Positions 27,573 through 42,500 of a stretch of 64,000 nt of DNA are shown here, piece by piece. Source of the DNA: Seminavis robusta (lineage: Eukaryota > Bacillariophyta > Bacillariophyceae > Naviculales > Naviculaceae); NCBI GenBank assembly GCA_903772945.1, contig CAICTM010000114.1:1-64000 (forward strand), given 5' to 3'. Position 1 is the stretch's first letter, and every line of letters starts with the position of its first letter. The notes beneath the pieces are model-generated. The model searched no databases and was not told the origin of the DNA. It saw only the letters and a program-made list of their open reading frames with translations. A program made the translations under genes and the position numbers.

Positions 27573-30500
27573 GAAGCCCCAGTGTCAGTCCAAGTGAGAC
27601 ACCAAGTAGGAAGCCCAGTGCCAGTCCAAGCGAGACCCCCAGCACTGATCCCAGTGCCAGTCCAAGTGAGACCCCAAGCATTGACCCCAGTACCAGCCCC
27701 AGCGAGACACCAAGCACCAGTCCCAGTGCAGTTCCAAGTGATACACCAAGCCGCAGCCCCAGTGCAAGCCCCCGTGAGACACCCAGCACCCGCCCTAGTG
27801 CTAGTCCCAGTGAGACACCCAGCAGAAGCCAGCAGCAGTCCAAGCGCTTCTCCTTCTTCCACTCCGTCATCTAGTCCCTCACAAAGACCCAGCTCTGAAC
27901 CAAGCGAGAGTCCAAGTGATGCGCCCAGTACTGTCCCCAGTGAATCTCCAACATCCAGTCCTCAGCCGAGTGGTATGCCAAGCACTACTCCAACAGAGAG
28001 CCAGGCACCCAGTGAGAGCCCAAGTGATGACCCAAGTTCCAGCCCAAGCGGACTCCAAGTACCCCAAGTACTACTCCAAGTTCCCCAAGCAAGACCCCCA
28101 GTAGCAGCCCAAGTGAGCTACCCAGTGAAAGACCCAGTGTTAGCCCCAGTGTATCCCCAGCGAGGCACCCAGTAGGACACCAAGCTCTTTACCAAGCATT
28201 AGTCCCAGCACTTCCCCAGTGAATCCCCAGTTCTGCTCCAAGTGCTCTGCCCAGCACACACCAAGTGTTTCCCAGCACCACCAAGTGTATCTCCAAGTAG
28301 CTCCCCGTTTGGTACCAAGTTCATTTCCAAGTGCCAGCCCAAGCTCTGACCCAAGTGAGATCCCTAGTCTTTCCCCAGTGAATCTCCCAGCAGCAGTCCC
28401 AGTGAGATTCCATCGGCACCCCAAGCATCAGTCCCAGTATCAGTCCCAGTCAAAGTCCATCAGTGACCCCAGTGCATCTCCCAGTGCAGTCCAAGTCTGA
28501 TCCTTCCCAATCACCCAGTGCCTCTCCAGCCCAATCCTAGCACTGACCCTCAGAGTCACCAAGTGAAACCCCTAGCACCACCCCAAGTGTGGATCCTAGT
28601 CCTCTCCGAGTGTTTCTCCAAGCAGCCAACCGAGTGCGCTCCCCAGTGCTGAACCAAGTGTGGTGCCAAGTGCCAGTCCAGCACTACCCCAAGTGTTACA
28701 CCAAGGCATCTCCCAGCTCAATCCCAAGGTCTACCGAGTTCCACCCCCAGCACTACCCCAAGCGACACTCCCAGTTCCGTCCCAGTGCTGCTCCCAGTAC
28801 ACACCAAGCCGCAGCCCCAGTGTAGCCCCCAGTACTGAACCAGTGTATCCCTAGTTCCAGCCCAAGCGAATCGCCAAGCTCTGACCCCAGTGTTTTTCCC
28901 AGTGCTAGCCCAAGCTATTCACCGAGTAATGAACCCAGTTCTCAGCCAAGCAAGCCCAAGTACCTCGCCTAGCGAGAGTCCAAGTAGGTCCCCAGTGAAT
29001 TGCCAAGCGTGACCCCAAGCACCAGCCCAAGTCTTTTACCAAGTTTCAGTCCAGTGAGACACCAAGCAAAGCCCCAGGTCAGTCCAAGTGAACACCAAGT
29101 AGAAGCCCCAGTGCCAGTCCAAGCGAGACCCCCAGCACTGACCCAGTGCCAGTCCAAGGAGACCCCAAGCATTGACCCCAGTACCAGCCCAGCGAGACAC
29201 CAAGCACGCCCAGTGCAGTTCAAGTGAACACCAAGCCGCAGCCCAGTGCAAGCCCCAGTGACACCCAGCACCCGCCCTAGTCTAGTCCCAGTGAGACACC
29301 CAGCAGAAGCCCCAGCAGCAGCCAAGCGCTTCTCCTTCTTCCACTCCGTCATCTGTCCCTCACAAAGACCCAGCTCTGAACCAAGCGAGAGTCCAAGTGA
29401 TGCGCCAGTACTGTCCCCAGTATCTCCAACATCCAGTCCTCACCGAGTGGTTGCCAAGCCTACTCCACGAGAGCCAGGCACCCAGTGAGAGCCCAAGTGA
29501 TGACCCAAGTTCCAGCCAAGCGTGACTCCAAGTGCCACCCATACTACTCCAAGTCGTTCCCCAAGCAAGACCCCCAGTAGCACCAAGTGAGCTACCCAGT
29601 GAAGAACCCAGTGTTAGCCCCAGTGTACCCCAGCGAGGCCCCAGTAGGACACCAAGCTCTTTACCAAGCATTAGTCCCAGCACTTCCCAGTGATCCCAGT
29701 TCTGCTCCAAGTGCTCTGCCCAGCACCACCAAGTGTTTCTCCCAGCACCACACAGTGTATCTCCATATCCCAGGTACAATTCATTGCAAGCCAGCCCAAG
29801 CTCTGACCCAGTGATCCTATCCCAGTTCCCCAGCCCATGAGATTCCATCGGCCACCCCAGCAGTATCAGTCCCAGTCAAAGTCCATCAGTGACCCCAAGT
29901 GCATCTCCCAGTGCCAGTCCAAGTACTGATCCTTCCCAATCACCCAGTGCCTCTCCTAGCACCAATCCTAGCACTGACCCTTCAGAGTCACCAAGTGAAT
30001 CCCCTAGCACCACCCCAAGTGTGGATCCTAGCTCCTCTCCGAGTGTTTCTCCAAGCAGCCAACCGAGTGCGCTCCCCAGTGCTGAACCAAGTGTGGTGCC
30101 AAGTGCCAGTCCCAGCACTACCCCAAGTGTTACACCAAGTGCATCTCCCAGCTCAATCCCAAGTAGTCTACCGAGTTCCACCCCCAGCACTACCCCAAGC
30201 GACACTCCCAGTTCCAGTCCCAGTGCTGCTCCTAGTACAACACCAAGCCGCAGCCCCAGTGTAGCCCCAGTACTGAACCCAGTGTATCGCCTAGTTCCAG
30301 CCCAAGCGAATCCCAAGCTTGACCCCAGTCCCATGCTCCCAAGTATTCCCGAGTAAGAACCCAGTTCAGCCAAGCACGAGCCCAAGTACCTCGCCTAGCG
30401 AGAGTCCAAGTAGGCCCAAGTGAATTGCAGCGTGACCCCAAGCACCAGCCCAAGTCTTTTACCAAGTTTCAGTCCAGTGAGCACCAGCAGAAGCCCCAGT

Positions 30501-33500
30501 GTCAGTCCCAGTGAGACACCAAGTAGAAGCCCAGTGTCAGTCCAAGTGACACCAAGTAGAAGCCCCAGTGCCGTCCAGCGAACCCCAGCACTGACCCAGT
30601 GCCAGTCCAAGGAGACCCCAAGCATTGACCCCAGTACCAGCCCAGCGAGACACCAAGCACCAGTCCCAGTGCAGTTCCAAGTGATACACCAAGCCGCAGC
30701 CCCAGTGCAAGCCCCAGTGAGACACCAGCACCCGCCCTAGTGCTAGTCCCAGTGAGACACCCAGCAGAAGCCCCAGCAGCAGACCAAGCGCTTCTCCTTC
30801 TTCCACTCCGTCATCTAGTCCCTCACAAGACCCAGCCTGAACCAAGGAGAGTCCAAGTGATGCGCCCAGTACTGTCCCCAGTGAATCTCCAACATCCAGT
30901 CCTCAGCCGAGTGGTATGCCAAGCACTACTCCAACAGAGAGCCAGGCACCCAGTGAGAGCCCAAGTGATGACCCAAGTTCCAGCCAAGCGTGACTCCAAG
31001 TGCCACCCCAAGTACTACTCAAGTCGTTCCCCAAGCAAGACCCCCAGTAGCAGCCCAGTGAGCTACCCAGTGAAGAACCAGTGTTAGCCCCAGTGTATCC
31101 CCCAGCGAGGCACCCAGTAGGACACCAAGCCTTTACCAAGCATTAGTCCCAGCACTTCCCCAGTGAATCCCAGTTCTGCTCCAAGTGCTCTGCCCAGCAC
31201 ACCCAAGTGTTTTCCCAGCACCACACCAAGTGTATCTCCAAGTAGCTCCCCAGTTTGGTACCAAGTTATTGCCAAGTGCCAGCCCAAGCTCGACCCAAGT
31301 GAGATCCCTAGTTCTTTCCCCAGTGAATCTCCCAGCAGCAGTCCCAGTGAGATTCCATCGGCCACCCCAAGCATCAGTCCCAGTATCAGTCCCAGTCAAA
31401 GTCCATCAGTGACCCAAGTGCATCTCCCAGTGCCAGTCCAAGTACTGATCCTTCCCAATCACCCAGTGCCTCTCCTAGCCCAATCCTAGCACTGACCCTC
31501 AGAGTCACCAAGTGAATCCCCTAGCACCACCCCAAGTGTGGATCCTAGCTCCTCTCCGAGTGTTTCTCCAAGCAGCCAACCGAGTGCGCTCCCCAGTGCT
31601 GAACCAAGTGGGTGCCAAGTGCCAGTCCCAGCACTACCCAAGTGTTACACCAAGTGCATCTCCCAGCTCAATCCCAAGTAGTCTACCGAGTTCCACCCCC
31701 AGCACTACCCCAAGCGACATCCCAGTTCCAGTCCCAGTGCTGCTCCAGTACAACACCAAGCCGCAGCCCCAGTGTAGCCCCCAGTACTGAACCCAGTGTA
31801 TCGCCTAGTTCCAGCCCAAGCGAATCGCCAAGCTCTGACCCCAGTGTTTTGCCTAGTGCTAGCCCAAGCTATTCACCGAGTAATGAACCCAGTTCTCAGC
31901 CAAGCACGAGCCCAAGTACCTCGCCTAGCGAGAGTCCAAGTAGGTCCCCAAGTGAATTGCCAAGCGTGACCCCAAGCACCAGCCCAAGTCTTTTACCAAG
32001 TTTCAGTCCCAGTGAGACACCAAGCAGAAGCCCCGGTCAGTCCAGGACACCAAGTAGAAGCCCCAGTGTCAGTCCAAGGAGACACCAAGTAGAAGCCCAG
32101 TGCCAGTCCAAGCGAGACCCCAGCACTGACCCATGCGTCCAAGCGAGACCCAAGCATTGACCCCAGTACCAGCCCCAGCGAGACACCAAGCACCAGTCCC
32201 AGTGCAGTTCCAAGTGATACCCAAGCCGCAGCCGTGCAACCCAGTGAGCACCCAGCACCCGCCCTAGTGCTAGTCCCAGTACACCCAGCAGAAGCCCCAG
32301 CAGCAGCCAAGCACTCCACCTAGTCTCATGCCAAGTGAATCACCCAGCAGAACTCCAAGCAGCCGTCCAAGTGCCACCCCAAGTGGAACACCCAGTACTT
32401 ACCCAAGCAGAAGCCCAAGTTCTACTCCATCCATCATTCCATCATCTAGTCCGTCTCTGAGACCTTCATTGGAGCACAAGTGTATCTCCCCGGTTAACAG
32501 CAAAGGAAAGTACTGCCGTGCCCTCATGACCAGTACAATGGATCCTGTCGGCAGTGTTTGCATCGAAGTATTGGAGAACCCAACGCAACTGGAAATCACT
32601 GTTGCTGCCAAGGATGACTACAGCCTTGTTAAGAGTTCTCTGTGGGTTGGCGAGGATGCCAGTCTGATACCGGAGGATGACACTGGCATTCCAGACTATC
32701 CCAACTTCCCTTACACTTGACCAACACCAATGAAGAAACCTCTTGGAAATCACTTGTCCTGGTCAACAGATCAAGTACATGCAATGTGGACATGACAGAC
32801 TTTGTTTGACTGTGGTTTCGCAAGTCACAGTTGAGCAATCAGACGGCCAAGAGGTCGACGCTTATGCAGTGGAGAATGACTTTGATGGAACAGACCTCTA
32901 CAGTGGAACCAGTCTATGGTGAATGTGAATGCGTGAAGGAAGTAGTGGAAGAGAAGTGCATCTCACCAATTGACAACGAAGGAAAGTACTGCCGTGCCCT
33001 CATGACCAGTACAATGGATCCTGTCGGCAGTGTTTGCATCGAAGTATTGGAGAACCCAATGCAACTGGAAATCACTGTTACTGCCAAGGATGACTACAGC
33101 CTTGTTAAGAGTTCTCTGTGGGTTGGCGAGGATGCCAGTCTGATACCGGAGGATGACACTGGCATTCCAGATTATCCCAACTTCCCTTACACTTGGACCA
33201 ACACCAATGAAGAAACCTTGGAAATCACTTGTCCTGGTCAACAGATCAAGTACATGCAATGTGGACATGACAGACTTTGGTTTGACTGTGGTTTCGCAAG
33301 TCACAGTTGAGCAATCAGACGGCCAAGAGGTCGACGCTTATGCAGTGGAGAATGACTTTGATGGAACAGACCTCTACAGTGGAACCAGTCTAATGGTGGA
33401 ATGTGAATGCGTGAAGGAAGTAGTGGAAGAGAAGTGCATCTCACAATTGACAACGAAGGAAAGTACTGCCGTGCCCTCATGACAGTACAATGGATCCTGT

Positions 33501-36500
33501 CGGCAGTGTTTGCATCGAAGTATTGGAGAACCCAATGCAACTGGAAATCACTGTTACTGCCAAGGATGACTACAGCCTTGTTAAGAGTTCTCTGTGGGTT
33601 GGCGAGGACGCCAGTCTGATACCGGAGGATGACACTGGCATTCCAGACTATCCCAACTTCCCTTACACTTGGACCAACACCAATGAAGAAACTCTTGGAA
33701 ATCACTTGTCCTGGTCAACAGATCAAGTAATGCAATGTGGACATGACAGAGTTTGGTTTGACTGTGGTTTCGCAAGTACAGTTGAGCAATCAGACGGCAA
33801 GAGGTCGACGCTTATGCAGGGAGAATGACTTTGATGGAACAGACTCTACAGTGGAACCAGTCTAATGGTTGAATGTGAATGCGTGAAGGAAGTAGTGGAA
33901 GAGAAGTGCATCCACCAATTGACAACGAAGAAAGTACTGCCGTGCCCTCATGACCAGTACAATGGATCCTGTCGGCAGTGTTTGCATCGAAGTATTGGAG
34001 AACCCAATGCAACTGGAAATCACTGTTACTGCCAAGGATGACTACAGCCTTGTTAAGAGTTCTCTGTGGGTTGGCGAGGATGCTAGTCTGATACCGGAGG
34101 ATGACACTGGCATTCCAGATTATCCCAACTTCCCTTACACTTGGACCAACACCAATGAAGAAACCTCTTGGAAATCACTTGTCCTGGTCAACAGATCAAG
34201 TAAATGCAATGTGGACATGACAGACTTTGTTTGACTGTGGTTTCGCAAGTCACAGTTGAGCAATCAGACGGCAAGAGGTCGACGCTTATGCAGGGAGAAT
34301 GACTTTGATGGAACAGACCTCTACAGTGGAACCAGTCTAATGGTTGAATGTGAATGCGTGAAGGAAGTAGTGGAAGAGAAGTGCATCTCACCAATTGACA
34401 ACGAAGAAAGTACTGCCGTGCCCTCATGACCAGTAAATGGATCCTGTCGGCAGTGTTTGCATCGAAGTATTGGAGAACCCAATGCAACTGAAATCACTGT
34501 TTGCCAAGGATGACTACAGCTTGTTAAGAGTTCTCTGTGGGTTGGCGAGGATGCCAGTCTGATACCGGAGGATGACACTGGCATTCCAGAACTATCCCAA
34601 CTTCCCTTACACTTGGACCAACACCAATGAAGAAACCTCTTGGAAATCACTTGTCCTGGTCAACAGATCAAGTACATGCAATGTGGACATGACAGACTTT
34701 GGTTTGACTGTGGTTTCGCAAGTCACAGTTGAGCAATCAGACGGCCAAGAGGTCGACGCTTATGCAGTGGAGAATGACTTTGATGGAACAGACCTCTACA
34801 GTGGAACCAGTCTAATGGTGGAATGTGAATGCGTGAAGGAAGTAGTGGAAGAGAAGTGCATCTCACCAATTGACAACGAAGAAAGTACTGCCGTGCCCTC
34901 ATGACCAGTAAATGGATCCTGTCGGCAGTGTTTGCATCGAAGTATTGGAGAACCCAATGCAACTGGAAATCACTGTTACTGCCAAGGATGACTACAGCCT
35001 TGTTAAGAGTTCTCTGTGGGTTGGCGAGGATGCCAGTCTGATACCGGAGGATGACACTGGCATTCCAGATTATCCCAACTTCCCTTACACTTGTACCAAC
35101 ACCAATGAAGAAACCTCTTGGAAATCACTTGTCCTGGTCAACAGATCAAGTACATGCAATGTGGACATGACAGACTTTGGTTTGACTGTGGTTTCGCAAG
35201 TCACAGTTGAGCAATCAGACGGCCAAGAGGTCGACGCTTATGCAGTGGAGAATGACTTTGATGGAACAGACCTCTACAGTGGAACCAGTCTAATGGTGGA
35301 ATGGAATGCGTGAAGGAAGTAGTGAAGAGAAGTGCATCTCACAATTGACAACGAAGGAAAGTACTGCCGTGCCCTCATGACCAGTACAATGGATCCTGTC
35401 GCAGTGTTTGCATCGAAGTATTGGAGAACCCAATGCAACTGGAAATCACTGTTACTGCCAAGGATGACTACAGCCTTGTTAAGAGTTCTCTGTGGGTTGG
35501 CGAGGATGCCAGTCTGATACCGGAGGATGACACTGGCATTCCAGATTATCCCAACTTCCCTTACACTTGGACCAACACCAATGAAGAAACCCTTGGAAAT
35601 CACTTGTCCTGGTCAACAGATCAAGTACATGCAATGTGGACATGACAGAGTTTGGTTTGACTGTGGTTTCGCAAGTCACAGTTGAGCAATCAGACGGCCA
35701 AGAGGTCGACGCTTATGCAGTGGAGAATGACTTTGATGGAACAGACCTCTACAGTGGAACCAGTCTATGGTGGAATGTGAATGCGTGAAGGAAGTAGTGG
35801 AAGAGAAGTGCATCTCACAATTGACAACGAAGGAAAGTACTGCCGTGCCCTCGTGACCAGTACAATGGATCCTGTCGGCAGTGTTTGCATCGAAGTATTG
35901 GAGAACCCAATGCAACTGGAAATCACTGTTGCTGCCAAGGATGACTACAGCCTTGTTAAGAGTTCTCTGTGGTTGGCGAGGATGCCAGTCTGATACCGGA
36001 GGATGACACTGGCATTCCAGATTATCCCAACTTCCCTTACACTTGGACCAACACCAATGAAGAAACCCCTTGGAAATCACTTGTCCTGGTCAACAGATCA
36101 AGTACATGCAATGTGGACATGACAGACTTTGGTTTGACTGTGGTTTCGCAAGTACAGTTGAGCAATCAGACGGCAAGAGGTCGACGCTTATGCAGGGAGA
36201 ATGACTTTGATGGAACAGACTCTACAGTGGAACCAGTCTAATGGTTGAATGTGAATGCGTGAAGGAAGAGTGGAAGAGAAGTGCATCTCACCAATTGACA
36301 ACGAAGAAAGTACTGCCGTGCCCTCATGACCAGTACAATGGATCCTGTCGGCAGTGTTTGCATCGAAGTATTGGAGAACCAATGCAACTGGAAATCACTG
36401 TTACTGCCAAGGATGACTACAGCCTTGTTAAGAGTTCTCTGTGGGTTGGCGAGGATGCCAGTCTGATACCGGAGGATGACACCGGCATTCCAGATTATCC

Positions 36501-39500
36501 CAACTTCCCTTACACTTGGACCAACACCAATGAAGAAACCCCTTGGAAATCACTTGTCCTGGTCAACAGATCAAGTACATGCAATGTGGACATGACAGAG
36601 TTTGGTTTGACTGTGGTTTCGCAAGTCACAGTTGAGCAATCAGACGGCCAAGAGGTCGACGCTTATGCAGTGGAGAATGACTTTGATGGAACAGACCTCT
36701 ACAGTGGAACCAGTCTAATGGTGGAATGTGAATGCGTGAAGGAAGTAGTGGAAGAGAAGTGCATCTCACCAATTGACAACGAAGGAAAGTACTGCCGTGC
36801 CCTCATGACCAGTACAATGGATCCTGTCGGCAGTGTTTGCATCGAAGTATTGGAGAACCCAATGCAGTTGCGTGTCACAGTTGATGTACATGAGGTATAT
36901 TCTCTTGATTCGATTGCACTATGGATTGGGGAGGACACTGATGCTGTCCAGACCAACCGGTCAGCCCCCCCTGAAACCGCACTCTTCCCCTACAAGTATG
37001 TGAGTTCTCTACCAAGAGAAAATCAATGGGAAGTATCTGTCAATGTGAATCGATCAGACACATGTGGTGGATACATGGATCAGTTTGACTTGATTGCCAT
37101 GACACAAGTACTTGTGGAGGGATCCGAAGGAGACATTGTCGAAGCGTATGCTGTTGAGGATGACTACAGAAGTCTTTTTAGTGGAACCATTGTTTCTGTC
37201 AGATGTGAATGTGTCAAAGAATGCATTGAAGCCAAACCATCCTTACCAAAATCAGTATGTCATGAAATATTGGGTGATGACGCGATGGCTATTGGTTCTA
37301 TGTGTATGGGATTGAGCAAAGATGGCAGCACAATGGAAGTCACATTTGAGACCACGGATGACTGGGGTCTTGTCACAACTGTGTTCTGGGTGGGAGACAA
37401 TATCACAGGTGTTCCATTTGATGAGGGTTCCCTTGACACTGAGAGCTTCCCCTACTATTGGTGCAATTCCACTGGAGCGACGGCCCATACCACACATATT
37501 GACTTCAAGTGGTTATATCTGTGTGAAGAGGAAGGGGAATTCTCTCTTGCTGTTGTAGCCCAGGTTGCAGCTGCAAAGCTTTCACAGAAAGGAAAGGCAA
37601 TTGAAGGCACTGAAATAATTTCTTTCATCTCAGAATATGAGATTGACTTGATGGACGACTCCTTTGGCTGGTTTGATGTTCCAGTCACGTGTACATGTGA
37701 ACCAAAGAAGAAGAAACCAGTTTGTCCCGATGGAGACATGGTACCTGAGATTACAAAGTCAGAATGCCATGGTGTTTTGGGAGTTGACTCCATGCCTGTT
37801 GGTTTTATGTGTGTTGAGTTGAGCACTGACGGCGACAGCCTTGAAGTGACTTTCAAGTCCACCGAAGGCTGGGGACTTATCACCACGGACTTCTGGGTGG
37901 GAGAGAATATCAAAAGTGTTCCCCAGGACCATGTTGGATCACTCGACATTGAAAGCTTTCCATACTATTGGTGCAACTCAACAGGAGAGACTGTACATTC
38001 TACCAAGATTGATTTCAAGTGGGGATACCTATGTGACGAGGAATCTGAATTCTCACTTTCCATCGTGGCTCAGCTTGCCATGGCTGAACTTTCACAGATC
38101 GGGAAGGCAATTGAAGGAACAGAGATTGTCTCCTTTGTTTCAGAGTATGAGATTGACTTGATGGATGACTCCTTTGGCTGGTTTGATGTCCCAGTGACAT
38201 GTGCTTGCAAGAAGCCCGTTTGTGTTGAAGGAGAACCCAAGGTGGCCAAGGAGGAATGCCACAATGTTCTGGCTGGTGATAACGCTCCAGTTGGATCCAT
38301 GTGTGTTGGCTTGGCCAACAATGGCAAGGACCTGGATGTAACATTTCAGTCTACAGGAGACTGGGGTCTCATCACAACTGAGGTATGGGTGGGAGACAAC
38401 GTACACGGCGTTCCCTTTGACGAGGAGGGTTCCCTGGATGTGGAGAGCTTCCCATACTTTTGGTGCAACTCAACAGGAGAGACCTCCCACTCCACCCATG
38501 TTGACTTCAAGTGGGCATACCTATGCGAAGAGAAAGATGAGTTCTCTCTTGCTGTTGTCGCTCAGGTTACTCTTGCGAAACTGTCCAATGCCGGGAAGGC
38601 CATAGAAGGAACTGAGGTTGTTTCCTTTGCTTCGGAATATGAGATTGACCTTAAGGATGACACCTTTGGCTGGTTTGATATCCCCGTGACATGTGCTTGT
38701 GAACCAAAGAAGTGTCCTTATGATATGGAACCAGAGATCACCAAAGCTGAATGCCACAACATCATGGGACAAGACTCCATGCCTGTTGGTTCTATGTGTG
38801 TTGGAGTTTTCGATTTGAAAGGATCGGTATCAGCAAGCCGGAAATGCCTTTGGAATCAATTGGAGACTGGGGTCTTATCACTACAGTTTGGGGGTGGAGA
38901 CAATGTTACCAGTGTACCATTGATGATGATGGTGCCCTTGACATGAGGGTTTCCCTTTCTACTGGTGCAACTCAACAGGGGAGACATCCTACTCTACCCA
39001 TGTTGACTTCAAGTGGACTATCTTTGTGAAGATGAAGGTGTCTTTTCCCTGCTGTTGTGGCCCAAGTTACAGTTGGCAAAATTGCTGAAGATGGATTAGC
39101 CGTTGAAGGAACAGAGATTGTCTCCTTTGTTTCGGAGTATGAGATTGACTTGATGGATGACTCCTTTGGCTGGTTTGATGTCCCAGTGACATGTGCTTGC
39201 AAGAAGCCCGTTTGTGTTGAAGGAGAACCCAAGGTGGCCAAGAGGAATGCCACAATGTTCTGGCTGGCGATAACACTCAGTTGGATCCATGTGTGTTGGC
39301 TTGAGCAAGGATGGCAGCAACTTTGAGGTGACCTTTGAGTCTACAGGAGACTGGGGTCTCATCACAACTGAATTCTGGATGGGAGACAACGTACACGGCG
39401 TTCCCTTTGACGAGGAGGGTTCCCTGGATTTGGAGAGCTTCCCATACTATTGGTGCAACTCAACGGGAGAGACCACCCACTCCACCCACATTGACTTCAA

Positions 39501-42500
39501 GTGGGCATACCTATGCGAAGAGAAAGATGAGTTCTCTCTTGCTGTTGTGGCCCAAGTGACCGTTGGCAAGATGTCTGAAGATGGTCTGGCAATTGAGGGT
39601 ACGGAAATTGTTTCCTTTGCTTGGAATATGAGATTGACCTTCAGGATGACACCTTTGGCTGGTTTGATATCCCGTGACATGTGCTTGTGAACCAAAGAAA
39701 TGTCTATGATATGGAACCAGAGATCCAAAGCTGAATGCACAACATCATGCAGGACTAAGACTCAGCCTGTTGGTTCTATGTGTGTTGGAATGAGTCGTGA
39801 TGGCAGCAGCCTGGAATTGCCTTTGAATCAATGGAGACTGGGGTCTTATCACACAGATTTTGGGTGGAGACATGTTACCAGTGTCCCATTTGATGATGAT
39901 GGTGCCCTTGACATGGAGGGTCCCTTTCTACTGGTGCAACTCCACAGGGGAGACATCCTACTCTACCCATGTTGACTTCAAGTGGGACTATCTTTGTGAA
40001 GATGAAGGTGTCTTTTCCCTGGCTGTTGTGGCCCAAGTTACAGTTGGCAAAATTGCTGAAGATGGATTAGCCGAAGGAACAGAGATTGTCTCCTTTGTTT
40101 GAGATTGACTTGATGGATGACTCCTTTGGCTGGTTTGAGTCCCGTGACATGTGCTTGCAAGAAGCCCGTTTGTGTTGAAGGAAACCCAAGGTGGCCAAGA
40201 GGAATGCCACAATGTTCTGGCTGGCGATAACACTCAGTTGGATCCATGTGTGTTGGCTTGAGCAAGGATGGCAGCAACTTTGAGGTGACCTTTAGTCTAC
40301 AGGAGACTGGGGTCTCATCACAACTGAATTCTGGATGGGAGACAACGTACACGGCGTTCCCTTTGACGAGGAGGGTTCCCTGATTTGGAGAGCTTCCCAT
40401 ACTATTTGGTGCAACTCAGGGAGAGACTCACACTCCACCATGTTGACTTCAAGTGGGCATACCTATGCGAAGAGAAGGATGAGTTCTCTCTTGCTGTTGT
40501 GGCCCAAGTGACCGTTGGCAAGATGTCTAAGATGGCCTGGCCATTGATGGTACAGAAATTGTTTCCTTTGCTTCGGAATATGAGATTGACTCAGGATGAC
40601 ACCTTTGGTGGTTTGATATCCCAGTGACATGTGCTTTGAACCAAAGAAATGTCCTTATGATATGAACCAGAGATCACCAAAGCTGAATGCCACAACATCA
40701 TGGGACAAGACTCCAGCCTGTTGGTTCTATTGTGTGTTGGAATGAGTCGTGATGGCAGCAGCCTGGAAATTGCCTTTGAATCAATTGGAGACTGGGGTCT
40801 TATCACTACAGAGTTTTGGGTGGGAGACAATGTTACAGTGTACCATTTGATGATGATGGTGCCCTTGACATGAGGGTTTCCCTTTCTACTGGTGCAACTC
40901 CACAGGGAGACATCCTACTCTACCCATGTTGACTTCAAGTGGGACTATCTTTGTGAAGATGAAGGTGTCTTTTCCCTGGCTGTTGTGGCCCAAGTTACAG
41001 TTGGCAAAATTGCTGAAGATGGATTAGCCGTTGAAGGAACAGAGATTGTCTCCTTTGTTTCAGAGTATGAGATTGACTTGATGGATGACTCCTTTGGCTG
41101 GTTTGACGTCCCGCCGTTTGTGTTGAAGGAGAACCCAAGGTGGCCAAGGAGGAATGCCACAATGTTCTGGCTGGTGATAACGCTCCAGTTGGATCCATGT
41201 GTGTTGGCTTGAGCAAGGATGGCAGCAACTTTGAGGTGACCTTTGAGTCTACAGGAGACTGGGGTCTCATCACAACTGAATTCTGGATGGGAGACAACGT
41301 ACACGGCGTTCCCTTTGACGAGGAGGGTTCCCTGGATTTGGAGAGCTTCCCATACTATTGGTGCAACTCAACGGGAGAGACCACCCACTCCACCCACATT
41401 GACTTCAAGTGGGCATACCTATGCGAAGAGAAGGATGAGTTCTCTCTTGCTGTTGTGGCCCAAGTGACCGTTGGCAAGATGTCCGAAGATGGTCTGGCCA
41501 TTGATGGTACAGAAATTGTTTCCTTTGCTTCGGAATATGAGATTGACCTTCAGGATGACACCTTTGGGTGGTTTGATATCCCCGTGACATGTGCTTGTGA
41601 ACCAAAGAAATGTCCTTATGATATGGAACCAGAGATCACCAAAGCTGAATGCCACAACATCATGGGACAAGACTCCATGCCTATTGGTTCTATGTGTGTT
41701 GGAATGAGTCGTGATGGCAGCAGCCTGGAAGTTGCCTTTGAATCAATTGGAGACTGGGGTCTTATCACTACAGAGTTCTGGGTGGGAGACAATGTTACCA
41801 GTGTACCATTTGATGATGATGGTGCCCTTGACATGGAGGGTTTCCCTTTCTACTGGTGCAACTCCACAGGGGAGACATCCTACTCTACCCATGTTGACTT
41901 CAAGTGGGACTATCTTTGTGAAGATGAAGGTGTCTTTTCCCTGGCTGTTGTGGCCCAAGTTACGGTTGGCAAAATTGCTGAAGATGGATTAGCCGTTGAA
42001 GGAACAGAGATTGTCTCCTTTGTTTCGGAGTATGAGATTGACTTGATGGATGACTCCTTTGGCTGGTTTGATGTCCCAGTGACATGTGCTTGCAAGAAGC
42101 CCGTTTGTGTTGAAGGAGAACCCAAGGTGGCCAAGGAGGAATGCCACAATGTTCTGGCTGGTGATAACACTCCAGTTGGATCCATGTGTGTTGGCTTGAG
42201 CAAGGATGGCAGCAACTTTGAGGTGACCTTTGAGTCTACAGGAGACTGGGGTCTCATCACAACTGAATTCTGGATGGGAGACAACGTACACGGCGTTCCC
42301 TTTGACGAGGAGGGTTCCCTGGATTTGGAGAGCTTCCCATACTATTGGTGCAACTCAACGGGAGAGACCTCTCACTCCACCCATGTTGACTTCAAGTGGG
42401 CATACCTATGCGAAGAGAAGGATGAGTTCTCTCTTGCTGTTGTGGCCCAAGTGACCGTTGGCAAGATGTCTGAAGATGGCCTGGCCATTGATGGTACAGA

